Shown piece after piece: positions 52,241-63,640 of a stretch of 64,000 nucleotides of DNA. Numbering within the stretch: position 1 is the stretch's first letter; every line of letters starts with the position of its first letter. Made by a program: the position numbers and the translations under genes. Below the pieces are notes generated by a model that was not told the origin of the DNA, made no database searches, and was given only the letters and a program-made list of their open reading frames with translations. Source of the stretch: Oxyruncus cristatus (lineage: Eukaryota; Chordata; Aves; Passeriformes; Cotingidae); NCBI GenBank assembly GCA_013399855.1, contig VXAY01003767.1:1-64000 (forward strand), read 5' to 3'.

Positions 52241-55200
52241 CAGCATGGCCAGTAACAGTAGGCACATGGTCAACTTTCAGAACACTGAGCACCAAAAATG
52301 AGTTAAACAGGTAACTTGTGTGTTTGCAATAGGAATCATTAAAATGTTTTGCTATGGCTTTGGAGCTATTCTGCAAGTTTTCTGTTTCAGGTCCTTTGAA
52401 GCTCACTTCCACGTTAATACAAGGCTTTTCAACCTAGAAATTTCTACTGCCTACCTGATTGCTTGCTCTGAACAATTTCCTCATTATTAGTTGCTATAAA
52501 GAAAGGAAGGAAAACTACGAGATAAATATAAATGTGTTTTCCTCTAATATCAGCATTATTTTAGGATAGTTTCCCAGGCAATTCACTGATAAAATCTTAT
52601 CTTCTTTGATAGGAAAAAACAGAAAAACACTAAAATAATGGGTCAGTTTAATGGAAGGATGATTTTTAGAGTTTACAGTTGTCATGACAGGCACTGACTT
52701 GTTGGTTTTAGCTTAAATTTGGCCTTCAAAGTAGATTAAAAAAAAAAAATGGACTTTTCTCCTTGAAGAGATTACTGCTTGTCTAAACTCCCGTTATGCA
52801 TTCCAGTCTACTCTATTTCAGTGTACTATGCTCCATAGGTTTGTTCCGTTGTCTCTACATGATGGTTGAAAACACATTTCCCCCAAAGTGTGATGAAAAC
52901 CCACATGAATGACAAAAAGATAAATTACAAGATATTAATTGAGGATGTCTGTGGGTTCACAAATATTTGTCAGTTTTTGTAATCTCTGAGTAACACTTGA
53001 GTGACATCGAGTGGAACATATTAAAGTGCCCAAAGGAACAATTCTTTCCTAAGGACAGTTGTATTGGATAACAACAATACCCAGGATTCAACACAAACAC
53101 AGCCAGAAATAGCTTCAGTGAAATTTTACATGTGAAATGTAAATTCACCTGATTATTAATGGGAAGGAATATTAGTAGGCTGTCCTTAACCAGATTGCTG
53201 CCTTGGATCTGATGAAGCCAGGATATTGAACTATGTTATCTTCTAAATTAAAGACTAAAATTATCTGCCTAATTGCATAAGAGTCTTTACATGTTTATAA
53301 AGGAGTGGGGGAAAAGCGGCAACTTTGTGAAATGGTTGAGATCTTTTTGAAAAAATGGACAGTATTCCTTGATCTTCTCTGATTCTTCTCTGAAGGGATT
53401 CCATCTGTGAAATAGATTAAGAAATATCTCACAATTTGTGACTGTGAATAATTACATAAATATTAATTTTGTGTAACCTTTACAAAGATTAAAAATATCT
53501 GTTATTTAATCCATAAATTTGAAGCTGCTTTCATATTTTTGAAGGTGTTTCTTGTAAATGCCAGTAGAGCAATCAGACACAGTGGGGCAAGGCCCTATAA
53601 GCTTAACAATTAACAGGAGAGTCTTGTAATTTAATTTTAGGAAATTACATCATATATCTGACTATGGTCGGTGGACTTCTGCTAGGAATTATAATATCAA
53701 TTGCACTGTATTTAACTGTATGTCCTTGTTTTTAATGACTCCTTTTGTGGGAGTTCAAGTCTTTTCTTTTAATAAAGCTATTTCACATTTTGTCCTTGCC
53801 AATGTCAGTTTAAAAGAAATGAATACTTCCTATCTGTCTTGTTAAGGGAGATGACCTGTCCAACCTCTCAATAGAAGGTTTGGATTCCCATTAAAAGTTT
53901 TCAGTTCTCTCCTTTCCTTTCAGCTACTGGGTATGCTGTATCTTTTATAGATACTTTTTTTCAAAAAATAAATGACCCAGTCAGAAGTAAAGAAGATTTT
54001 GCCCCAAAACTTTAAATTTGCTACAGAGTGATAGTGCTAGATCAATATTTGCATTAGATAAGGTGAACTGGTTACCAAAATGAGAAGATCAGTATGAAGG
54101 GCAGTTTCTACCTCTTCAAAAAAGTTAACCTTCAGGTCCCAAAGCTCTTACTTAATGTGTAGAAACAGAAAATGGGGTTTCTGGTGTTACTTAAACTTTC
54201 AGGATGAGTGCTGATATCATCATACAAATTAAAAAGAAAGCCAAAGACATGATATTTCTGTTAAAAAATATGTTTGAACTCTTTGATGGAATTGATATTG
54301 GTTAGCTGTGCAGTTCTGGGTTACATGACAATAATAATAAAAGTGTGATAATAGAATAAATATTATTTAAATTTGTAAAAAGGGATTTGTCTGGTCAAAG
54401 GAAATTAGACTTTAATGTAATAGTGAATATCTCTAAGAGATGTTAGGTAAATACAAATCAGAAGAAATAGACAAAAAGGCACATTGAAGATGACTCGTTC
54501 TCTGGAATATATTTCATTTAGTCTTTATTAACTCAGGTAATATGAACAATTCATGTGATATTAGGAACAGTGAAAGTTAATTCTGTCTCCTGCTTTCTGC
54601 TCAAGCCTTCTTTTTTTTTTTTTTTTGGTAATAACTTTAGCATAACTGACCAAGAATTTAAAAATTACTAAAGTAATAACTTTTAAGTAATACATGTTAA
54701 ATGTACCTAGTTTAATCTGGTGGATTAAGGCAGTCACCACCTTCATATATGAAAATAGCGGCTCTGGCAGAGACAAATTACAAAGCACCATCAAATATGT
54801 TGCAAGGGGAGAAGATGGTAAATGATGGCAAAAAATAGAAATTTATGATTTTAAAAATAATTTGATAAAATAATTTAAATTAAATTAAAAATATGATAGT
54901 GCTGGACAGCAGCAGAAATTAACAAATAACATCTAAACTTCCATTGCATTCATTTAGTCGGAGACTAAATTCGTAGTTTTTTAATGGGAATCACATAGGG
55001 TTATGTCACAGGCTCACAAGTAAGTCTGGAAAAGGTACTTTTAGGCAAATTTAACATTTTTATCTGCCGGAAAGAATCATCAAACTTCAGTATATAATTT
55101 CCAACAGATATTCTAAGGCTTAGGTGTGTGAGAAGAATGCTGAATTTTCAGAAGGAGCAATGTAAGTGACAGTTGCCAATTTTATCCAGTGTGTTATGGG

Positions 55201-56108
55201 ATACCTGCATTACTTTTTCATCAACTGTCCATATGTTTGAAGCCTACGATTTCTCAAACAACTCAGTTTCATATCACTCTGTCTGAAGTTTAAGCTGAAG
55301 AGGAATCTTCTTCCAAGAAGAATTGGGTTTTCTGACTTGAACCTCCCTAAAACCTTCCTGTGAAAGTTCAGATTTGTGTAATTCAGGAAACTGCTCACTG
55401 AGACATAGATTAACAGAAAATCTTTTCTTGCTTTAGTAGTTAGGACACTTTCAGATGACTTGTAAATTTTGCGGGCTAATTCTTCCTGCAACTTTAGTTT
55501 ATCATATTGTGTGTGAAAGGTCTAACTGCAGAGGTACTTGCTAAAGCAGTGCCTCCCCTACTTGTCTTCCAATTTTCTTTAGATCTCTTAATTTTGTTTT
55601 ATTTATTTTTATTTTTTTCTTCATAAAAGGTGATTTTCAGGCTACGCAAATTCTAAGCAACAAAGTAACATTATTAAACAGGGTCAATCCGAAAAAAAAG
55701 CAGCTTATCGCATTCGAAGAATGGTAACAGATTCTTGAAACACAACTTTCCTCTTGTGAAGGAAAGAACAACAGATATCAATATAATGACTTTCCACGCT
55801 GCCTAACAATATAACTTTTATGAAAAATAGTTTCAGAAAATTTAACCAGGTATACAAGTAGTGTTTAATGATCTTTGACTGCCTGGATCATCCTTCACTG
55901 CATTTTAAAACAGAATTAGAGTACTTACTTCAGTCCTTTGGGACATTTATGAATTTTAATATGAAATCAAAATTTTTTAGGAGCTGAACAACTTCCCTCT
56001 GCTTATGCAGAAACTAACTAATTAAATAAATAAATATGTTACCAAGGTTTTATGATACCTTCATTGATTTGTTTCAGCACCACTTATTTTAATTCTTTGA
56101 TAGTCTTT
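52241..56108. other. Unassigned AT-rich stretch
   Basis: No gene or recognisable repeat. A T run (54610-54626) is the only notable simple sequence. Confidence 0.5.
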
Positions 56109-56257
56109 ATTATTAGAAAGGAAGTCCAGAATAGGCAACTCCTTAAACACACTATGTGGTAAAGACTAAAGAAAAAAAAAATTAGCTTCTCACTGATATT
56201 GTGTTCTTCTTTAGTTGCTTCTTTTCTAGTTCTGTGGCAGATCTGCTGACTTTCGGT
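56109..56257 (+). repeat. 149-bp segment, copy A of a direct duplication
   Basis: The same 149 bases recur in the same orientation at 57861-58009 with 4 mismatches and no gaps (97.3% identity). Copy A sits in otherwise unremarkable sequence and is probably the source, because copy B interrupts a CR1. A minus-strand frame (56084-56368, 94 codons, Lys-rich) overlaps it, but I do not recognise the product. The segment contains an A10 run and pyrimidine tracts. Confidence 0.93.
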
Positions 56258-56904
56258 ACTCCTTCTTCTGACACAGATTAAGAATTTCTTCTTTGATGCT
56301 GGTGTTTTCTTTTTGATCTTTGGTTTTATCATCTTCTGTGCTTCCTGCATGTCAAGTACCAAGGGCATGGCTTGACTGTTCTTAGCTTAATGGTCCCAGG
56401 AGGCATTTACAAACCAGCAGATTTTAGAGCATCCTTGGGGCCATGTTAAACTTTGTCAGAGGCTGTAACAGCCTTTATATTATCAAAAGATCATGAAGAT
56501 TTCTTAAAGACATCTTTGTCTTCACATCTTCTTCCTATACTATGCAGATGGTTATTACAGATAAAGAACTAGAATATTTTATGATATGTTGAAATGGTAT
56601 AATATAGATATTTCTCCTATAAAATTCAAAACACTAAGCAAGAATGAATAGAAATATTTAAGCAGTAAGTAGTTTAATAACTCTGACAGAACCATTGGAT
56701 ATCTTTAAGGGCTTTTTCTTGTCTTTCTTTTCTTATAGGTCCTTACTTATCAAGGCATGGGCTGTCTTCAGCAACATCAAGAATTTAGTCAGTACATTAT
56801 AGACCATCAATATGCTTTAGTAACAAAATGTTCTGAAAAGTTATGAACAGATATGTCCTACAGGTGTGCACTGCACAGTGTCTGGACAATCTGAGGTGTC
56901 GAGG
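56258..56904. other. Unassigned stretch between copy A and the CR1
   Basis: No gene or recognisable repeat. It separates the duplicated segment from the 3' end of the CR1. Confidence 0.5.
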
Positions 56905-57342
56905 AATCACAGAATGGCTGAGGTTTGAAGGGAGCTCTGGAGGTCACCTGGTCCACCCCTGTAGCTCAAGCAGGAACCACCTAGAGCCTCTTACATAAAA
57001 TCATGTTTAGACAGCTTTTGAATATACCCAAAGAGGGAGATCTCTGAGCAACCTGTGCTAGTAATCTGTCACCTTCACAGTGAAAAAGTGTTCCCTGACA
57101 TTTACAGGGAGCCTCCTGTGTTCTGGTTTATGTACAGTGTCTTTTGTCATATCACTGGGTGACACTAAAAGGAGCCTGGTTTTCATTATACACTCCTGTC
57201 AGATATTTTGTGCACAGTGATGAGATTCCCACCCTGAGCTTTCTCTTCTCTAGAGTCACAGTTCTACCGGCCTTTCCTTATGTGAAGGATGCTCCAGTCC
57301 CTCACTTTCTAAGTGACCCTTCTCTGGACCTCATCAGCTTCT

Positions 57343-57690
57343 CTATGAGAGTCTTATGGGAGAGAATTTGAAACCATTAATGAAGTCCAGGTAGACAATA
57401 ATCGATACTCTTCTCTCATCTATCAGATCAGTTGTTCCATTGTAGGAGGTTGTCTGGTTCATCAAGCACGACTTCTGCTTCATGATTTCATGCTGATTAC
57501 TCCTAATAACTTTCTTGTCCTTGTGTCTGGAAATGGTTTCCAGAACTAGGTGCTCCATTACCTTCCCAGGGAGTGAAATCAAGTTGACTGTACTGAAGTT
57601 CCATGGGTCCTCTTGCCCTTCTTGAAGATAGGAGTGACATTTGCTCTTTTCCAATGACCAGGAACATCTCAGGTTCACCAGGATTGTTCA
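57343..57690 (-). pseudogene. CR1 reverse-transcriptase N-terminal remnant
   Basis: A 111-codon minus-strand frame reads HSYLQEGQEDPWNFSTVNLI, SLPGKVMEHLVLETISRH, KDKKVIRSNQHEIMKQKSCL, IVYLDFINGFK. This follows the CR1 RT fingers region, whose usual form is IFKKGKKEDPGNYRPVSL...PGK(V/I)ME....QHGF..GKSCLTNL...YLDFSKAFD. NQHEIMKQ replaces the QHGFTKG block and the YLDFSKAFD motif is damaged. The frame ends at the deletion junction and no FADD active site is present. Confidence 0.88.
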
Positions 57691-57855
57691 AAGATAAAAG
57701 AGAGTGACCTCACAATGACAACAACCTCTTACCACTTATGGGTGTACCCCATTGAGAGCCGTGGATTTATGTATGTCCGGCTTTTAAAGTGTTCTCTAAC
57801 CTGATCCTATTTCACCAAGGGTTAACTTTTCCTGGCTCCACACTTTCCTCCTGGA

Positions 57856-58028
57856 AAATCATTATTAGAAAGGAAATCCAGAATAAGCAACTCCTTAAAC
57901 ACACTATGTGGTAAAGACTAAAGAAAAAAAAAATTAGCTTCTCACTGATATTGTGTTCTTCTTTAGTTGCTTCTTTTCTAGTTCTGTGGCAGATCTGCTA
58001 ACTTTTGGTTAGCAGGAACTATCCCGCG
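57856..58028 (+). repeat. Insertion in CR1 carrying copy B of the 149-bp segment
   Basis: CR1 reads CTTTCCTCCTGGA to the left and GGCCTGGGATTCCTC to the right. From memory these are about 6 bases apart in intact CR1, so only a few element bases are lost. Copy B is 57861-58009. Short extra sequence lies on each side (AAATC on the left, TAGCAGGAACTATCCCGC on the right). There is no target-site duplication, so this is not a normal retroelement insertion. It looks like repair with templated filler. Confidence 0.85.
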
Positions 58029-58480
58029 GCCTGGGATTCCTCAAGACAGACCTCTCTAGCAAAGTCGGATGCAAAGAAGGCATTCAGGACTTCAGCTTTG
58101 CCCATGTCCTGTTGTTATCAGGTCTCTTGCTCCATTCAAAAGCAGACCACATTTTCCCTTGTCACCTTCATATTTCTAGAACTCCTTCTACATATATTCC
58201 CCTTGGATGTCCCCTACCAAATCCAATTCAAGTTGTGCTTTAGGTTTTCCGTTCATGACAGTCAGGTCATGTCTCTGTAATCCTCCCAGATTATCTATCC
58301 CTTCTGTTAACTATTCCACCTTCTGCAGGTGTCTTTTTTTCTCTGAGATTGACTGGGAGCTCCTTTCATGCATATAGATCTCCTGGAACTTTTGGCTGAC
58401 TTCCTGAACTTTGGTATGCTCCCGTCCTGAGCTTGAAGAAAGTAATGTTTGAATATTAGCCACGTGTTAAAAGTACCTGT

Positions 58481-61400
58481 TCCTGATATCAACTTGGATT
58501 TGAGAAGGAGGTTTTTTTCCTCTTTTGTCTTTATTCCCACTGAATAAATGAAGCAAAAATAAAAATACTTGGTTTCTTATACTTCTTTTTTTTCTGTACC
58601 TTGTACAGAATATTTTTGGTAGAAAACAGGACTTAATGGTCATGGAAACATAAAAAAAAGTCCTTTATATCGGTGAGTATGAGAAGGGATGGTCTCAGCC
58701 TGGATTCTCTTCACAGAGAGAACTTTTGGGAATATAACGGTCCAGTTTTCCCATAGATTAAGTGTTAACCTGGAAATCAAGGAGCATCATACATGCAGAT
58801 CCTCAACATGGCACTCAGAATCACTACATTTTAACTCAGAACTATTTTCAAACATGATTTTCACTTTAAATAAATTGTTAGTCCCTTCTAATGTTTTCTG
58901 TATGTAACATCGGACATGAAAACTTTATTGTCATGTAATAACAAACCCACTTATATTTAGAAAGGATTATATTTATAGAAGCTAATGGATATTGAAAGTA
59001 TAATTGATATTCTGAAATATTTTAACTGCTATTTTTTTTCCTTTCATGTGGTGAAAAAAACCCTACTTTGTAGAGGGAAGAAAAGATAATTTATGGGTTA
59101 GATCTCAGGTGTGAGAAGCACTCTAATATATAAAGGCTTATCATGAAAAACAATGACAGGAAATTTCTCCTGAATTCCAGTGACTGCAGTTTTCAACTTT
59201 GTACTTTATAAATATTTATCCAACTCTTAAAGTCCCTGCAGTTTATGAAATTCTTCAGAATTTTCCTGTAATGATATTTCACTACTCAGTCTTTGTTAAC
59301 ATATCCTCTGAACGTTTCAGGTTTCAGATAAATAATGTGAGGTTATTACTTCAATACTAACTGCTTTCACATGTTTAAGAAGGCAAAAACAGCAACATTG
59401 TCACATATCTCTCTTTCTTATTAATATTATGAAAATCAAGATTTGAATAATCGTAAGACTGCAGCAGAAAGTAGTTAAAGTAGGAATTTCTAACAGTTTC
59501 GACAGCATCTACTGCAGATAGACATTATCACAGGAGAATATTTACGTCTTGTGAAGTCATCCTGAAACATTAAAAAGAAATGCAAAAGTTTTTTTTTAAA
59601 AAAAACCCATAACTTTATAAAATAAATTGATGTTGTTCTGATAATTTGTTTTGCTTTGTTCAGAAAAACAGAAAATGGTGAAATGTTCTTATCAAAGGAA
59701 TAAGTGCAAGTCACGCTACTTTGGAGAGGTGTAACTCTTCCTAGAACTCTCTTTTCCCAATTTTACTAAATATTTCTCTTGACAAAACAATTTTTATAAT
59801 CTGGGAGCATTACAGCAATCCGTATTTCCATTTCTATCTTTAGTTTTATATGTTGTCTGTATCTAGTTTAGAATATTACACATTTTAGTAAGTGGAACAA
59901 TAAACAAAAGATTGTTTTGTATTAAGGGAAAAACTTTGGTCTTTCTACCACTTTAGAATAAAATCGGCACAGCATATGTGGCTTGAATTAGAAGTTTTGT
60001 TGCAAATTTAACTGTATACTAAGGTTTCCTCTTTCCTCTCCTCATGAGGTGTCAAATGGGTTACGATACTTCAGAATTAAAATTACCGTACAAATACATT
60101 AAAGTTTCCACTTCGTTAAAAAGCAGTGGAGTTTACTAGGTTACTGGTTTTCCCCTAATATCGTCACACTCATACTCATCTTAAAATCCTTCAATGAATA
60201 TGAAGGATGAGGGGTTTGCTATATGTTATTATAATTCCAGTGTGATCTTGTCCTTTTTTTAGTGGGGACATTTTTTATACACAGTGCCAAAGACAAACAA
60301 TGGGACATGCAGAAGTGCAGTATAACAATTTAAAACCACTAAGAAGAATAGACTGGCAATTAGGAAAGTAGGAAACAAATTTTAAGAGGTTAGACTTTCT
60401 TTCATTTCCACTAGAAATAAAAGAGCTTCATAATATTCCAGATATTGCTTTGTCTGTCATTAAGTTGCTCTTAGGGCTATTAAAAAATAATATTTAAAAA
60501 AAAATACAAACCTATGACGTGATTTCTTTATTAAGGAAAAAAAAAGTAATTTTGAACCATATATTCATAAAACTTCACATTAAATCACAAACACACAAAT
60601 AAACAATCTTCAAATATAAACCCATTTTTCCAATCTTGGATTTTTTGGGGAATGTCTTGGGAACAACTTGAATGAGCTGTTCTTTTAACACAGCTGGGCA
60701 AATACAGTGCAAGATTTTCAACCAACCTTTGATTGAATTTGCTTTGACAATACGTGCAACCCTTTGGTGATCTTTCTGCAGGAATGTTTGAAGGATTGAG
60801 TTTTACTGGCAAGAGCATTAGTGGAAAGTAAATTTCAAAGATGCAAGTGAATATTTGCAAAGCCAGGGTTTTAGACAAATAGTTGCAAAAGCTTTACTGG
60901 TCCTAAAATTTCTTTCTACTTTCATCTAATGAAAAATAAAGTAAAATAGAAAAAAAAAAAAAAAGTGGAACAGCTGACACTTTAGAAATAGGTAACCAGG
61001 AAATTAGTATTTTAGATGTTCATAACAAATGGCAAATGGTTCATGAACATGCAAACTACAGAGAATGATACAACCTAAACAAAATAAAAAGCAAAGCCTG
61101 AAAATAGATAACTTGAATGTTTTTAAATTTATTCAAGAATATTATGGCTTTCTTGTTTATATCTTTGTTGGAAGCTATTTCACATAAGAAATAGCTAAAG
61201 TAGGCTAAATTTGTTAAATAAATTCATTGTTGCAAATTATTCACTAATACTAATCAATAACACATTTGGTGGTGGATTTACTTTGACAGATGTCACTGTT
61301 ATTAAATGTAACGTCTTGCAGTAATCTAGTAGACTGTGAAACCTCATGAATAGTTTTTTGACCAAAGATTTACACTGTGAACATAATTAATATTTGACAT

Positions 61401-63047
61401 CATTAACTCCAAACACATTTATCATACACAAGAAAGAAAATGATACAATTTATTCAATACTTTATACACTCTTGAAAGGAAGAATGAAAAAATAATAACA
61501 TGTTTAATAATTAATAATAATAAATAATAGATTGTAAAATTAATAGTCATATATTGAAACACATTAGTATACTTTTTGAAGATCTAGTCTCAACTACAAC
61601 TGCATATTTAAATAACTCAAGTTATCTGAAACATCAAAAAAAAAAAAAGTGAATATATTTTTTATTCCCATTTGACCATATAGTTGAGAAATACATCTTC
61701 TAAGCAATACAGTTTTGATGATATACTGTATTAATGCATCTTAAGAGCCACGTTGGTTCAATGATGTGCACACACTAATGACAGGCCAGCTGATAGCAAG
61801 AGAAAATAATTTTGCAGTTGTAGTTCTGTTGCTTTGACAGATTATGTGAAGAGAATAATTTATAAAAATGAAATAAATTTGAACTTTCATTTTGAAAGTT
61901 ATACCTATATTTTATACATATATACTGAGAGAGACAGAGATATTTCTGTGAGGTTATGAAACACCTAAGAAATGTGATGTATGTTTTGAAAGATTTCTCA
62001 AGTTTTTCTCGAGCTTCTTTGAAGATCTGTTTAGGGGTAGTTTCTATTCCATAATACCTTCTCTTTAGGGTCTTTTGTCCTTCAAGGCATTTGACTATAA
62101 ATATATCAAACACACAGGGAAAAATTTTCAAAACGACGTTTATACCTCTAAAATTGATCAACAGTTATGGAGAGAGGGAGTTAAGAAAGCTAGTTGGGGA
62201 AAGATCCACAGAATAGATCCAATGTCTATACTGTGTTATCAGTTTATCCAAGTAATTTAGTGGTGGGCTTCAAAACAAAGTTGATAGATAATTCACCGAA
62301 AACGGGTAGCTGGAAATATAGGTGTAACATGATGTACAATATGCAGGACAGGGTAAAGTTTAAGAGCTTCAGATTTCAAGAATATGTACATACTGCTTGA
62401 ACAACAGAGAGATCTAGATGAAGTTCAAATGTGCAAAGGTTTCTGCAGAGAGAGTGTAATGGAAAAAGGAGTGGCTATAACCAGATGCACCAGTGGCACA
62501 TCCCAGAGAACACATCTACACTGATTTTAAATGGATCAAAGGAAGAATCATACCCAAAGGATACAAGGAAAGAGAATACAAAAGAATGGCCCAGCAATGC
62601 GGTAAACATCTAGGAAAAAGGCTGACGCTGATTTCTCTGGAGTCCAAGCTTTTGCAGCCAGGAGAAAGTCTCGGTGACAGCTAGTTCAGGATGTAGGGCT
62701 TCTTACTATACACATTCATGGTGCTCTTATGTATCTTAGGGTGTTAGTCTTGATGTCTTTCTACAGTGGCCTGTGGTGGTTGGTTGAGTGAGAGAGCTTT
62801 TTGCTTTTTTTCATTTTGATTCTGATTTTTTTTGGAAAGGAGTTCATTACAAAGTCTTATAGCAATGGGCAAAGATCAGATCAAGAAAAGCTTTTTCAGG
62901 TGTTTTTTTTCACAGAGACATCCAGAATTACCTCAGATGTCTGTGAAGCGTACAATATTTCCCCTTTCTTACTTTCACCTTTACTTTCACAGTGACATCA
63001 TATGTATAAGGTATTACAAAATTAGTAGAAAGCTCCAAATTATGTAT
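58481..63047. other. AT-rich stretch, mostly unassigned
   Basis: No supported gene. The longest frame is 128 codons on the minus strand (61775-62161), AT-driven and unrecognised. Region 62160-62690 is somewhat less AT-rich with several short frames, also unrecognised. Poly-A runs near 60950-60964 and 61636-61648. Confidence 0.5.
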
Positions 63048-63106
63048 CATAAAATCATAGAATAATTTAGGTTGGAAAAGACCTCTCTGATCATTGTGTC
63101 CAAACA

Positions 63107-63349
63107 TTAATCTAACACGGACAAATCCACCATGAAACCATGTCCCCAGCCACTACATAAACAACTTTTAAATGCTTCCAGGGATGGTGATTGAACTACT
63201 TCACTGGGTAGGCTGTTCCAATTCTTGACAATCATTTTGGTGAAGAATTTTTTGCTAGTATCCCATCTAAATCTCTCCTGATGTAACCTCAGTCCATTTC
63301 CTCTTGTTCTGTCACTTCTTACCAGGGAGAGGAGACCAACTCCCTGCAA
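63107..63349 (-). pseudogene. CR1 ORF2 C-terminal remnant
   Basis: The 80-codon minus-strand frame reads GLLSLVRSDRTRGNGLRLHQ, ERFRWDTSKKFFTKMIVKNW, NSLPSEVVQSPSLEAFKSCL. This is the C-terminal signature of CR1 ORF2 (SDRTRGN...RLDIRKNFF...VV.HWN.LP.EVV.SPSLE.FK). It is better preserved than in the other copies here, but broken from the RT part by frameshifts. Confidence 0.88.
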
Positions 63350-63495
63350 CCTCTTTTTGGGTAGTTGTAGAGAGTGATAAGGTCCCCCCAGTCCTCTTTT
63401 GATCCAGGCTGAATCACCTCAGCTCCCTCAGTGCTTCATAACAGCTTCACCAGATTCATTGTCCTCCTCTGTACATGCTCTAGCACTTCAGTTGA

Positions 63496-63640
63496 CCCTG
63501 AGATTAGCTCAGTTGGCTAGACTACGATGCTAACAACACCAAGGTTGTGAGTGTGATCCCCATATGGGCCATTCACTAAAGAGTTGCACTCAGTGATCCT
63601 TGTGCATGCCTTCCAACTCAGAATATTTTATGAAATCTGT
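63496..63640 (+). mobile_element. tRNA-Ile/CR1 SINE (TguSINE1-like) nested in CR1
   Basis: 63498-63571 aligns over its whole length with tRNA-Ile(AAT): an A box TAGCTCAGTTGG at 63505-63516, GATGCTAACAACACCAAGG at the anticodon arm, and GATCCCCATATGGGCCA at the 3' end. The B box is degenerate (AGTGTGATCCC at 63550-63560, 8 of 11 to the consensus GGTTCGATCCC) and the anticodon triplet is AAC instead of AAT. From about 63579 a CR1-type 3' end follows (TGATCCTTGTGCATGCC, TTCCAACTCAGAATATTTTA). tRNA-Ile head plus CR1 tail is the known design of the zebra-finch SINE TguSINE1 (from memory). CR1 resumes at about 63643. No clear target duplication. Confidence 0.85.

Larger units (their letters stand above)
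56905..58480 (-). mobile_element. CR1 LINE, minus strand, deleted and interrupted
   Basis: The 3' end (plus AATCACAGAATGGCTGAGGTT at 56905) leads into the C-terminal ORF2 tail up to about 57335. There it jumps to the N-terminal part of the RT domain (57343-57690), so the RT core with its catalytic Asp pair is missing. Past 57690 it continues with the ORF2 segment between endonuclease and RT: an AACCTGATCC block, a CTGGGATTCCTCAAGACAGACC block and a GCAAAGAAGGCATTCAGGACTTCAGC block. It reaches a CTGAGCTTGAAGAAAGTAATG block near 58430. At about 57856-58028 this is broken by copy B of the 149-bp duplication. Heavily mutated throughout, inactive. Confidence 0.87.

Noticed and set aside
56084..56368. 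Lys-rich 94-codon frame over copy A as a retrocopied gene
   Set aside because: No family recognised. Only part of it is duplicated and the frame runs through an A10 tract, so I keep only the duplication.
61775..62161. 128-codon minus-strand frame
   Set aside because: Phe/Ile/Lys/Tyr-rich as expected for AT-rich chance sequence. No motif.
63498..63571. A functional tRNA-Ile gene
   Set aside because: The B box and anticodon are changed, it continues into a CR1-type tail, and it sits inside a CR1. It is a SINE head, not a tRNA gene.
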